From positions 372,001 through 436,000 of the forward strand of contig NBIV01000004.1 in NCBI GenBank assembly GCA_003194525.1: DNA of 64,000 bases, read 5' to 3'. The DNA is from Gracilariopsis chorda (lineage: Eukaryota > Rhodophyta > Florideophyceae > Gracilariales > Gracilariaceae). The translations under genes were made by a program, and so were the position numbers. Positions 41,644 to 53,017 of this stretch are shown here, piece by piece. Numbering within the stretch: position 1 is the first letter of the stretch; each line of letters opens with the position of its first letter. Below the pieces are notes generated by a model. That model was not told the origin of the DNA. It searched no databases and saw only the letters and a list, made by a program, of their open reading frames with translations.

Positions 41644-43758
41644 CTACAATTCTTCATGATGTAGCTCTCTCACCCTCTCCCACGCCACACCAAGTACATT
41701 CTCTACCTCGAGCGGAAGATAATCGTACAACGTAGAAAATAACAACTGCCGTCTTCCTCTAAGCCGCACATCTGTGTCCATTGCCGTCAAAACACATCTG
41801 ATCCACACATCCAAACGAGCGAAATGTATCACTGTCCCATCAACGTACTCCATCTTTCCCTCCCTTTCCGTTCCCACCTCATATCCCATGAATTCTTCCA
41901 ACATTCCCACCGCTGCTCCGTTCTTGAAGTACATGTCCCATTCACTAAACTCTCTCAACCGCCCAGCAACCTGAAATCCAGGATACGTAAAATCTTCGAT
42001 TTGTTTCATCCTCCAAGAACATAACCTACCACTCCTCGCCTCCCCATCCTCCATGAACTTCGTCTTTACTTACTCTAACTGCTTCTTCAACTCAATGTCT
42101 AGCTCCGTCCCCTCTCGCGGTCTCACACGTCTGGTTATCAATTCATATCCAAGCAACGAAAACATTTTGTCCCGTGCCACACGCTTCCGAACCCCAATCA
42201 CATCACTCAACTTCTGCTTCATAAGTTGCCTCAAACACCTGTCCGCAACAACCTCCCGCACGCATTGATCCTTCCTACCCGCTTCACGAATCGACTTCCA
42301 TCTCTCCCCCTCAATCTCAACGCCAACCAAGTACTTCAATAATTCATTACTTCCTCCTCGCGACGAAGGCGTGTATGACCTCATCTCAGATGCAATCTCA
42401 AATGTACATCGAGGTACAATCTCCTTTCCTCCCACAACAAACACAATCCCCTCTTTTCCCATCCCCAATACCTCGCATCGATTCGTCCAGTTCCTTTCTA
42501 CACCCTCCGAAGTAAAACAATGCTCCGATACCTCCACCTTCGCATAGTACAACAACCTATCATATACTACCCTGGCAAAACCGTAAAAACCCTCTTGCAC
42601 ATCAAGCACATACTTCCTACGCCCTCGCAATTCCTTTTCACCTTCAGATCCCGTTCTCTCCACTCGTCTCACCTTCATCCGTTCCCGTAAGCTATCTATC
42701 AGCATATTCTTCTCGCTCATCTGTTCTCTCATCCTCTTCAGTTCCTCTTGCATCAGCTTCAGCGACATCTTTAGGCTGCAGTGGTCCCCTTTGATCTGCC
42801 CGAGTTCTGCCTTCAAAATATCGACCCTCTCAACTAACGAAGATCGAGACATCACACCGATGTCGTCATTCCCTGCATCTCCCAAAATATTGACAGGCAG
42901 CTGTCGCTTCTCAGCAGGCTTATTCGGCGACCGATGAACACTTCGTTTCCTCTCCTGCATTTTTTCCGTAGTCCGCGACGTTCTGCTTCCGTTATCACTT
43001 TCCAAATCTTGAGCCACTTGCACCTTTCGCGCCCGTACCATTGTGCTCGTACGTTCTCCGCTTTTCGATGCTTCCTGTATTCCATCCTTCGCTGTGACCA
43101 CTTCTTCCAGTACTCGCGTTTCCTTTAAATCAGAGCGGCGTCCTACTCCTTCCTTTATTCTCTTTCTCGTCCATCTCCCCTTCACAATGTGATCCTCTTC
43201 GTCCCCATCACTCTCTACCAAAGGGACATTTACCTCTCCTCCAAATTGATTTCCCCTTGGGGTCCCACCTCTCTTCAGCGAAACTGCCTCTTCCATTTGT
43301 TTCCTTTCCGGCATTTCTTCATCTTTATTTCGGTTTTCGACCCGCACATTTGCTTTCAACCCTCCCTGATCTGGTACCTCTTCCCTTCTCCTAGCAACCG
43401 ACCCTTTCTTACCCTCCACCCAACCACCAGACCCAGGAATGAATCGCTGTCCCCAAACCGAATCTCTCCCACGTGCTACATGCGCATGGCCATCAGCCTT
43501 CAAATTCTCACTCGTCGTGCGCTCACTCGTCGTGCACTCACTCGTCGTGCGCTCGGATCCGACGTCCTTTGCCCCACCTCTTCCACCTCTCTTCGAAGTA
43601 CCTTCTCCTGACCTCCTCCCCGATAATCCGCTCCTGGGAACACATGATTTCGCTTTCGTTCCACTCGCGGTTCGCTCCTCAATACCCTTTCGCCGCGTCT
43701 TAGGCGCACTCGCCGCACCACCCCTTGCCGGGCCTCGCTTCTTTTCCTTCGGCGCCAT
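41644..43758 (-). pseudogene. Large basic/coiled-coil protein of block X, one in-frame stop
   Basis: ATG at 43758 (MAPKEKKRGPARGG). The first ~300 residues are highly charged and low-complexity, including three TTSE(R/C) units coded by a 15-bp tandem repeat at ~43,508-43,552. A coiled coil follows (RVDILKAELGQIKGDH, MQEELKRMREQMSEKN), then a more globular ~250 residues (YVLDVQEGFYGFARVVYDRL). TAA at ~42,070 ends the frame, but coding character continues in the same frame to 41644. No family is recognised. It might be a DNA-binding accessory of the transposase. Confidence 0.5.
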
Positions 43759-44106
43759 TCTTGGAGTCAAATTTCTTACGCAAGTGGCTAGTGACCCTGT
43801 GGGAAGGCGCACGCCGTGTGTTGTCCGGGAAAATCTCGCCACCCAATGCGCACAACAATCTTTGTTTCTTGTGAAATCTTGAGAATACAATCCTCCGTGG
43901 TACCGAAAATGGACGTTTCTGTATCACATATATATCGCTTTGTATCTTCTATCCTTACTGAAAAGTGATGTTCTCCTAAGTTAGGACTACACATCCGTTC
44001 AAATAATAAACGTCGCCCTTTAGCCAAGCTGTGGAAAAAGGTTTATAACAACAAACTAATCAATGACTATCGTTCCATCCTCCACATTCAAATGGGTCTG
44101 CCAGTC

Positions 44107-46989
44107 TTAAACATCACTGCATCTGGCGAAGAGTTCCTCTCTTTGCTCTATGTCGGCTGTTGCCTCCATCTTAATAAGTTTGTAGTAATTTTTTTCCCCT
44201 GGTGTTCGTCCCACTCCCGGTGTCCGTTTCATTGGCACATTAGCCTCCCTTTTTTTCACGAGGCCATCCCCCATGGCATCTAAATGTTTATCCCCTTCCA
44301 CGTACTTCGTATCGTTGATATACGCCGCAATACAAAAAGAGGCAGGAACCACCCATAAAATGGGGTTTGCTGGTTTTCTATGCCAATTCTTCAGGTTTTT
44401 TCCATGCGGAAGTGATTTGAACTGTTGACCATAGACTCCTATCTCCACCGCATATTTCTGGAAGCGATCCTTCGTCAAACCCATGACTCCCTCCCCGTAG
44501 GTCTTGTTCACTTATTTCCAATTCGAAAGGGCATGATAAACCAACATCCCATAGAAATAGCACACTACGTCGCCTGCAGCAATTCGACCGGTTGCAAACA
44601 CTCCTACACCAGCCTTTTCGTGACGAATAGTTGACTTGCTCACTCGCAACCCATATTGCACAGCCTCCATTGCCAATAGAGACTTCATGTTCTCCAGATT
44701 TATTCTTCCCTGCAGCTCCCTCGGCCATCCATCCATAGCTTTCTTCCTTCCCACCTTCCCTACAATTTCACTTTGCCACAAAGTAGAGAGAATGTCGAAA
44801 AGGTGTGGGGGAAGAATTTGATACGGTGAAAATCCGTCGACAGCCCTCCATAACACGGTGTGCCTGCTTCTTCTCATTGGAAATGCAGGGGAAACACAAT
44901 GGGCCATCTTTCGAAGCTCCTGGCTCTTCTCAATATCCGTGTGTCCTTCGCGTATTATGGAAGCGAAGCGAACAATAGCGGCATGCCTGGCGTGTTCAAA
45001 GCAAGCTTTGTCCAGTTCACACCCCACAAACTTCCGATGCTTGGGCAGTTCTATGCACGCCATCGCTGTCGAGAACATTCCGACAAACATGTCGACCACG
45101 AGGTCTCCTGGCTGACTGAACCTGCAAATCAGCTCTTTCAACAGTCCCACACACTTCTGTTTCGGTCGCACCCTCTTTCTCGTATACTTCCCATCCGGGT
45201 TTTTCACAGACCATATGAGCATCTCACTAACTGAAATCGGCGGCACCTGCTCCATGATTGCATGATACGCTGGGTATCGTGAAGCAACATAATTTAAGTT
45301 CTCATAGTTGAACATCCGGTGCTGTTGTGCACAAGGAACTCCAGAACGAACAGCATGTACAGCGTATTCTGTCGTCTGGTGCAACCGGCAACTTCTTCTC
45401 CCAACGTTACCCGTCGTATTACCTAAAGACCGTACGAAATGGAGGGGCTGTTCGTCGACGACAAAAGAATAATGCTTCGTATCAGAGTCATCCATGTAAA
45501 TAACTTTCCGTAGCACATCACGCCACAACGGTACCTGATCCCATGAGCAGAACTGTATAATATGTCCACAAGGACGTAGAAGCTTTGACGACCTCCTCAC
45601 TGACCTGCTCATGCCCTTCACGGTCAGAATATCGTGTTCGCTGTTCTCCAAACGACGCCCAGGACGAGTCTCATATGGCAGATTGGAAAGCAAGAACTGT
45701 ACTCTTCCTTCAATAGATACCTCGCTTTTGCCAAATTTGTTGTCGTCAACTTCGATGAGATTTTCGAACTTGCAGTTGTGGAGACGGAAGTTGCGGGACA
45801 TCTCCTTCTCACAATACTTGTAAGGTATCACATCATCCAAAGTCGTAGGGTACGGTGGTGCACGAATCCCCGTGCTTTTGACATCATACGATAAGTTCTG
45901 CGACAAAGCTATTGTCTGCAGTCCTTCAGTGCTCTTTGGTGCAGTACCACGTTTCGCAGTATAACGTTCCGCATCCTCTACCATCTCTATCTCTTCCACT
46001 TCTTCCAACTCACCCTGATCACCACCTTCCACACGCTCAACACGTTCGTTCCCACCACCAACCGTAACAGTCTCTACCGGCTCCATAATGATGTCAACGT
46101 CTTCTGCGGGCTCTGGTTTCACAGCTTGATGTACTTTGAAATTGCTTCCATGCAATGTAATGAGCTTCAGAGGCTTTATGGCCTCTTGAACCGTAGTGAC
46201 AAGAGATTCACTAAAGGTCTCAAACCGCAGAGGGAAAAGTCTCGTTCTCGTGATGATGAACGTTTTGAGGGCATCCCATTTGCTGGGAGCAGAGATGTCG
46301 AACAGTTCCTCTTCTACCACAACATTAGAAAGCTCACCAAGGTATTCTTTGGCACAAAGGCGAAGCGTTTTATTCACTGGGTCTGGCAGATTTCATGCCC
46401 ATTTGGTAACGGTTTCTTCTACGGTCGTGACGTTTTTCTCCTCCACAAACTGTTTGGAACAATCTTTTTGTTGGAAGCCCATGGAGCGTTGTGCAATAAC
46501 GGTGAAGACTACAATGATATAGTCGAGTCGAATGTAAGGCAAGATCATAACCACAACGTTGGGAAACCCGAGGAACTGGGCGAAACAATCTCAAGCCCTG
46601 GTCACCAGCTGCACACCATACCCGACTCTCTGACTCTGGTTCTTGTCCAACAAACTCACTTTCGAGAACTTCTTAGCTGCAATGCCCCTTTTCCTCTTCC
46701 TACCCCTTCCTTTCTTATCCACGGCATTCTGTTGCACCATAGACAACCCAATGACCATTTCAAAGTCGGTGCAAGGATTCGTGTGGAAAGCAGAAGATTT
46801 CTTCGTTCCTCCCAGAACACGGGACTTGCAAAAGACAGATAGCAACACGTTACGGATAATTCCTTTAAGCCCTTCCCTTTTACAATAAACATTCCAAAAG
46901 TCCCTTACACGCCTGTCTTCTTCACGGTCCTTTACGTCCATCACTCTTGCCATGAGATATAGTTGACGTGGAGGGCCTCTGAGAGACAT
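44107..46989 (-). pseudogene. Beta-class N4/N6 DNA methyltransferase fused to a SET domain, three in-frame stops
   Basis: One frame of 961 codons from ATG 46989, interrupted by TGA (~46,591), TGA (~46,388) and TAA (~44,512) with no frameshift. The N-terminal third is unrecognised and contains a basic KKGRGRKRKRG stretch. Then come motif IV as NLPYETRPGR (usual (D/N/S)PPY), an HQTTEYAVHAVR block and motif I as QPGDLVVDMFVGMFSTAMAC with KFVGCELDKACFEHA. Motif IV before motif I is the beta order of N4-C/N6-A methyltransferases. After a ~90-residue linker the C-terminus is a SET domain (GVGVFATGRIAAGDVVCYFY, AAYINDTKYVEGD, KREANVPMKR). The joined activities would mark DNA and protein; targets are unknown. 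Dead unless stops are read through. Confidence 0.7.
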
Positions 46990-47151
46990 GTTATGGAGCT
47001 CGGAGTCCGAATACTAGATGTAATCCAGTCCGATGAGAGTGAGAAACATTTTCTTGGCAGAGTCATGAACGTTGCGACTTTTTACCGCGAACTCCACAAA
47101 GTCGGTGTGCTTCAGACTTCTCGGCGTATCCACATTTTGCCTCGTCGCTGT

Positions 47152-47544
47152 TTAGTCATCACGAACTGCAAGATAAGTATCAATAAGCTCTTCTCGGGTT
47201 CCGTGCATGTTGGATGAACCTGTTCCCTTCGTGGTTACAGTGGAGGCTGGGCTAGATACCATGATAACTTCTTCTAAAGAGAAGCTCATGAAATAGCGGT
47301 GTCGTAAGCGGACGTTGCACCAGTCACGGGAGGTTCCAAGCGGTGAGAAAGGGCGGATGGCAAAAAGAGAGTTGTCACGGTAGCTTCGAAGGAAAGGGTT
47401 AACACTGTTGGAGACGACCGCTCCAGTGCTTTTTTCAACAAGAAAAGTTGTTCTTCGGGTTCGGTAGACGTTTGCGATCGCCCAAACCGACGCACCGAAT
47501 ACGGTTGCGAAGAATGCGCAAGACGCTCTTGACTTGGTTGCCAC
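47152..47544 (-). other. Open frame with one membrane segment, no ATG; uncertain gene
   Basis: 130 codons open from a GTG. A hydrophobic segment (CAFFATVFGASVWAIANVY) is followed by a polar region. There is no ATG before residue ~85, and a stop lies just upstream, so it may be an exon or remnant. Confidence 0.25.
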
Positions 47545-47589
47545 GGATTATGTTTCTCTTCGTTTTGGGTCGAGGTCCGTGGTCCGAGG

Positions 47590-47693
47590 TGTCATGGTGC
47601 TCCATTGCAATTACGATGCAGCGCCAGGCATGAATTTTAATCAAAATTTCGCGTCCTGGCGCTGCATCGTAATCGCGATGGAGCACCAAGACA
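47590..47693. repeat. Large palindrome, 39-bp arms
   Basis: Arms 47590-47628 and 47655-47693 match at about 36 of 39 positions, around TGGTGCTCCAT and GATGCAGCGCCAGG. The 26-bp spacer is itself AT-rich and partly self-complementary (AATTTTAATCAAAATT). Two of the arm mismatches fit CpG decay (CGCG against TGCA). Confidence 0.9.
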
Positions 47694-47711
47694 TCTGGAG
47701 TTTTAGAGGAT

Positions 47712-48699
47712 GTGACGAAGATATACGAAGTTCTCGACGCTATACTGACACATAATCATATCTTAACGAATGCAATTTTTTTGCACGTGCTGTATGGCAG
47801 TACGCATTTAAAAGAGTATCTGGGGAGTGCGTCAAACCTTTCTAAATGCTCTGGACATATGTTCAGCTTTAATAGGTGGTACAGATATGCGGTTATGTTT
47901 TCATTAGCCATTGATGTTCTTTATGGGGTTTTGAAACCAGTTTTAATGCATTATGTGGTGGGTGATGATAGGATGTCTCCGAAGATGTTATTTATGGTAA
48001 TATTGGAGACGGTTTTGCATTGGCTTCTCTTCGATATTGTGTCCTCATTGCATAGGAGGTATTTTGGTTCATTGGCGTTTGTACATTTGAGGGGGAGGGA
48101 ACGGCTGGGAAGGTTTTCTGTGATTCGAAACAGACTACTTGGATTCACAGTGGGAGGTCTGGGCCGTTGAATCCTTGTTTTTTTTTACCTCTCATTTCTT
48201 GGGAACGTCAATGATGCTTAGAACGGAACTTAAGACTGGCGTTATTGCATTTTTCAGTGGTGGTTTCATCTTTGGGGCTCTGTCATATGTTGCGGAGCAG
48301 CTGACGATGTTCTTTGTGACTGGGGACATCATTAACAATGAGATAGGGCTTCCATAGGTGCAGAGAGGTATTGGTGAGCTGATTTTGGGTGTTTGCGGGA
48401 CTGTATGCGGGGGTTTGAAGAAGGTGGTGGGGATAACAGATGGTGTGGCTGCTATGAGGCTCTTTATTGGAAGGGTGTTTCCTGTGATATTTACGTATTT
48501 GATATCTACATTTGTGGGGGAGACTTCTTTGCACAATGTAAGGGGACTGGGGCCTGTAGTAGAGAACATTCTCTTTTTGGTGTTGTTTTTTTTAAATATG
48601 GCTGTGGATATGGACTTAGAGTACAATTTTGAGAGGTATGTTGCGAGTCTTGGAGAGCAACTGAGGCCTTTTGGGTCTTGTTTTCGACCATTCCTTTAG
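47712..48699 (+). pseudogene. Multi-pass membrane protein of block X, broken
   Basis: At least six hydrophobic segments: YAVMFSLAIDVLYGVL, MLFMVILETVLHWLLFDI, LFFFTSHFLGTSMML, GVIAFFSGGFIFGALSYVA, LFIGRVFPVIFTYLI and ILFLVLFFLNMAV. The frame changes near 48,170, next to a T9 run, and a TAG lies at 48355-48357 inside the frame. No family is recognised. Its role in a mobile element would be unusual. Confidence 0.5.
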
Positions 48700-48808
48700 A
48701 TAGCATTGTAGTTCTACCTCTACATACTTAGGGTGACAGAGTTGTAAAATGTTTTCCTAGATAGGCTGTTTCTGATCATTGGTGGGACACGTGGTATGGC
48801 GGTGGGAA

Positions 48809-49708
48809 ATGGCGCAAAAACGGGGGATTAAAAAAATGGTGATAGATAAGTACTTGGAGTGTGTACGCTTGGTGGTAGAAGGTTGGGAGAGGAGCACCGT
48901 TGGGATGGGGAGTGTAGTAGCCATGTCTAGCGGATCTGTGAATGATGAGGAGCTCCTGGGGTTGTTGGAAAAAGCGTAGATGAAAGAGGTGCCGGAGATG
49001 CCTCCGGGGGAGAAGAGGGATGAGGAAGGGGATGGTGATGGTAGAAGGCTCGAGGAAAAGGCGGTTGTTGGGCTCCGGGAGCTTGGGTTTGGGACGATGA
49101 TGGGAGGGGATGGTGGGGAGGGAGGTGCCGGTGAGGGTGGTCGAGGAGGAGGGGTAGGGGGAGGTGGAGGGAGACGAATGGATGGGTTCTATTGCGATGT
49201 GAAGGAACTATTGAGGAGCGCTGGGGGAGGGCTTAAGGAGCGTTTGGATGAGTGTATTGGGGAGGTTGTCGTGGAGTTGGGAGGGATGGTTCTGAGTGCG
49301 TCGGAGGAAGCAGTGCCAATGGGGGATGTGGCTGAGTTGCGCCGGAGTGTGAGGGAGGCTGGGGTGTGGGCAGAGCAGCACGTCGATGGGGTTCTGGCGT
49401 GTGTGGGAGAGGAGCTGGGGAGGCTGTGGAAGGAGAATGAGGAGTTGCGAGGACGGATTTTGGAGTTGGAGAAGCGGCTTTTACTGGTGGACAGGGCTGT
49501 GCATCTAGTCGATGATATGCAGAACAAAATGTATGGAGGTGGAGGGGAAGGTGGGGTGCGAGGTGCTGTCGGGAGTGGGTCTCCGGTTACTCCTGGAGGT
49601 AGAGGGGTCGTGAAAAGGAGGTTGGAGGAGAAGATCGAAGAAGGATTGGAGGTTAAGAGTCCGTTGAATAGGAGGCATGGAAAGAGGGAAGAGGGAGAAG
49701 AAGGCTAG
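48809..49708 (+). pseudogene. Gly-rich and coiled-coil protein of block X, one in-frame TAG
   Basis: Starts MAQKRGIKKMVIDKY at the ATG 48809. A TAG at 48977-48979 is followed at once by ATG in the same frame. A Gly/Glu-rich stretch (GEGGAGEGGRGGGVGGGGG) comes next, then a helical region and a coiled coil (LGRLWKENEELRGRILELEK), ending in a basic tail. If translation starts at 48980 it has 242 residues and is intact. No family is recognised. Confidence 0.45.
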
Positions 49709-49906
49709 TGATGTTTAGGAATGTCGTTGAGGCTGTTAGGACGACGGAATGGGTGGTATTGGAATCTGATGCGCGGTGCGTCGGGTGTGTGAGAACGGAG
49801 AGAGCTGCCCAAATGAGTTCCTGAGGATGAGTTGGAAGTCAAACTAGGGCAGTATGAAGTTTGAATTTCAAAAGATGGAAATAAAAATGTTAGTTTTGGT
49901 TGGGTG

Positions 49907-49949
49907 CTCGAAATGGCGCTGGCTGCGCAGCGGCCAGCACCATTTCGAG
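49907..49949. repeat. Palindrome, 17-bp arms
   Basis: CTCGAAATGGCGCTGGC (49907-49923) pairs with GCCAGCACCATTTCGAG (49933-49949) with one mismatch around a 9-base loop. Confidence 0.9.
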
Positions 49950-49967
49950 ATCTGTATCTAGCTTTTA

Positions 49968-50975
49968 GTGGAGAATGAACTTGCTCCAAACTTAAAACTA
50001 GCAATGCGCAGTGCAGGTGAGCCAAGGCTCTGTAAGATATGGAAGTGTGAATTCCAAAAATCTTGTTTTACTTGGCAAGCGCCGGAAACTAGCAGAATCA
50101 TTCATTTTCGTAGTATTTTTGAGCTTTTGTCTAAGAAACTTGCGATCTCGCACCTCTATCTAGCATTCCGAGAACACCGACGAAGCTGTTGGGTTGTTCC
50201 ATTCCTGGTCAAAGAGACGATGCAGCGAGACAGGAAAGCACTTGTGGAAGCAGCTAAGAATGAAAATAGGAAGAAGGCAGAAGAACGCAACGTAGATGAT
50301 GATGGAGCTGGTTCGGTAGTGGTGATAAATCCTGAATCACGTCTATCTACTCACATTCGCGATGAATAGCATCTTACAAGGTCTTTAAGATTCCTCAACC
50401 ATCTCAAACGATCTCCGCAACGCCATCTGCACTTGTTAGTGACCATGAAGACAACCCAGAACCGGACGACGATCAAGAAAGTGATGGATACGCATTCGTC
50501 ACTGGCACTGCATTTTCGTACGACGAACGGCGAGAGAGATGTAAAGAAGGCTCCCAGACAGAGAAGTAAGCGCTCTTCTAAGAAAAGAGTCAAGCGCAGC
50601 CGAAAAGAGTCAGTCATACGCAGCGACAACGAATATGAATCGCAGTCGGCCACTGACAACTCTCTTGACGCGCCGCGAAGATCACGAAAGCTAGCAAAAA
50701 TGTCTCGAGCTGGCCGTCCATCTAAGAGGCGTACGAAAAGTCACGTTGGGAACCGGGCTGCACAGGCCAGGAAAATTGCAGTCATTTATGACTCTGAAAG
50801 TGATGACAGCAGAATCTGCGTCACGAGAGACACGAAAATAGAAGCAGGAGCGTTCATATTTGCAATCTTCCTAGGTGTAGGGATCAGACTTTTGCGTTTC
50901 CTGAGCATAGCCATCTACTTTGGGTTGTTTTTCGATGCTGTTTGTGTAAATGTACGTAAGGTATTGTACCTTTAG
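49968..50975 (+). pseudogene. Coding remnants: charged protein, unrecognised
   Basis: Three overlapping frames each keep coding-like stretches: KETMQRDRKALVEAAKNENR, then PEPDDDQESDGYAFVTG in a second frame, then a Lys/Arg/Ser-rich region (KKAPRQRSKRSSKKRVKRSR, RAGRPSKRRTKSHV). This looks like a frameshifted protein with acidic and basic nuclear-type segments. No family is recognised. Confidence 0.35.
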
Positions 50976-51539
50976 TGGCACGGACTCGTCCACACTGGCG
51001 TCTATTAGAGGCATGTGGGTGGTGCAAAGTTTTGTATGTTTAGATAATAAAAAGACCTTTATTGGACCTCTTCTTATGCTTCGAAACAAATGTGCTCTCG
51101 TGCTACGCCTGCATATAGGCTACCATATGTACGTTCTTCGGTCAGCTACCCGGGGCAAGGTTCGGTAGAACTCTGGTCTAAACTAGGACATGTGTGGCCT
51201 CATGAAGAGAGAAACTTTTTTTCACATTATTAGGACCACACCGAACGTCTTTTGGCCTACATTTTAATACTCAGTTCGACCACACTTTGGACTCATTTTG
51301 TTCCTAAGTAGTTGTCCATAGTTCAACACACAGTAAAAGGCACAAATTTGGCCATTTCACGTCCTGGTTTGGGCAAGTTTCTGAACAATAAATCAAGGCC
51401 CATCATGGGTAGCTTTTTAGCCCTTTTTCGTCCAAAAGTTGGCCACCAACAATGTGCACTGCGAATAAATGCGAGTCTGAAGCCCTAGAACGTTGTGAGT
51501 GAAACAAGAAGTCGAATCATGTCTAGTTGCACAGTGGCC
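50976..51539. other. AT-rich DNA between block X and the copia array
   Basis: No coding frame of note and no clear terminal repeat. It may hold the unplaced right end of block X. Confidence 0.4.
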
Positions 51540-51545
51540 GAATCT

Positions 51546-52258
51546 TTACGGATTTCGTCCTTTTCCTTGTCCTCGTTGCCATGTGGTACTATGCTCGCCT
51601 TCATCATGCGCTGGCCTTCTTCGTCCATCTTTTCTTTGTATACCACGTGACATGTAATTAAGTTTGCGTTCTTTTCTACCTCGTCTTGTGGTATTGGTGT
51701 GTAAGCGTCTACCCAGTTGTTGTTGTGTTCTGTTTCGAATGCTTCGTCGAGAACTCATGGTGTTGCAAATGTCAGTTCGTTCCTGTTGACTTGTTTATTC
51801 CCGACATGTTCGAATATGTTCGTCAGTACTCTTTGTTCTATGGAGCTCCATTCTTTTTCCGTTGGTACTCTCTGTTGCGTTTTCCTCTCAGAATGTATGC
51901 CAATATCCCGGCGCTCGGATTCTTTGCCAGTCCTTCTTGATGATATCAAATGAGTGTTCACCGTAAGCATTTCGTTTTCTTGGAAATTCACTGAGATATC
52001 TTCTCTCCTCCCTGCTTCCGGTGATTCATTGTTGTATCAGAGGTCGTTTTCCAATGTGTCTTGCATCAGTTCGGCTGCCAGAGAATTTTCTGGTACTAGT
52101 CGGATGTCTTCATATGCAATCTTCATTGGGTTACCATGTCTTGACATCCTTGCCACAACGTATTGATCCCTGGGATCAATTACTCCGGCTTTCGTCCAAT
52201 ATGATGTGCCGCGCGATGGTCTGATGAAAGCGTAGATCCGTCTTCCTTTAGGCAACAT
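51546..52258 (-). pseudogene. Copia A: integrase C-terminus and start of RT
   Basis: IRPSRGTSYWTKAGVIDPRD and GNPMKIAYEDIRLVPE correspond to the integrase tail at 58.6-58.85 kb. Further left, a frame with ANLITCHVVYKEKMDEE corresponds to the RT start of copy B. Frames are broken and the sequence ends within RT. Confidence 0.65.
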
Positions 52259-53017
52259 GTGGGCTGTGTGTTAGGAACAGAAGTGCAGTGGTGAAATTGG
52301 TTGGAAATGGATGTTGATGATCTGAGTTAGAAGTTAGGAACATCCATTGGGGTTTATATAGAGTTTCTAGTCTAGTTCTATCAGTGCCACTAGTCGATGA
52401 GAATTCGTCCAAGTTAAACGGTATGATGCCTGGTGTTCGTGCTGGCCTCCGTACGCGACTGGTTTACGGGGTTCAGTGCCAGGTCTAGTCATTTGATGAC
52501 TTGGCAAATTCCATCAATGCTGATGATTTGTCACCAAACAAGGTCTTGATGATCTGGCATGAACCTAGGGTGCCAGTGATGACTTGGCACGACTCCCTCG
52601 GGAATCTTCCATGACTGTTCGATCCCTGCTGTACCATGTCAAGTGTCTGTCAACGTTGTGAGTAGTAGGCAACGTGTACTTTAGAGCCAATTTGTCCACG
52701 TGGTTAAGCAAGACTTCTTTGACATGAAAATGTTGTCATGGCATATTCACAGGGTGTCACGAACATGTCAACTCGGCTTTGAGGCCAGTTTGGCATGGAA
52801 AATGGTTAACCGATTTCTTGAGCAGATCAAGTAGAATAAAACTAGCTAGTTTGAGCAAGTTAAAAATGATGCTAGAGCCAACTATTCTCAAAGAAAGGTA
52901 AAAAATAAGTAATTCTAACACTGCAGTAGTAATTGGGGATCGTGTCTTCAGAAGTCTGTTTATCGCTCTGGTTGCCACTTCTTCTTTGTGTGCGTCTAGG
53001 ATTTTCTGTGATATAAC

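Larger units (their letters stand above)
37860..50975. mobile_element. Block X: possible large DNA transposon with methyltransferase-SET cargo; ends undefined
   Basis: Bounded by copia fragments on both sides. It holds a transposase remnant and four other large damaged genes plus two palindromes. The plus strand is strikingly pyrimidine/C-rich from 37.86 to ~44 kb across genes of both orientations, and G-rich from 47.7 to 49.75 kb. I found no terminal inverted repeats or target duplication, so unity of the block is a hypothesis. Confidence 0.35.

Noticed and set aside
51546-51758. Separate Arg-rich small protein
   Set aside because: The neighbouring frame aligns with copia RT/integrase, so this is a shadow of a retrotransposon remnant.
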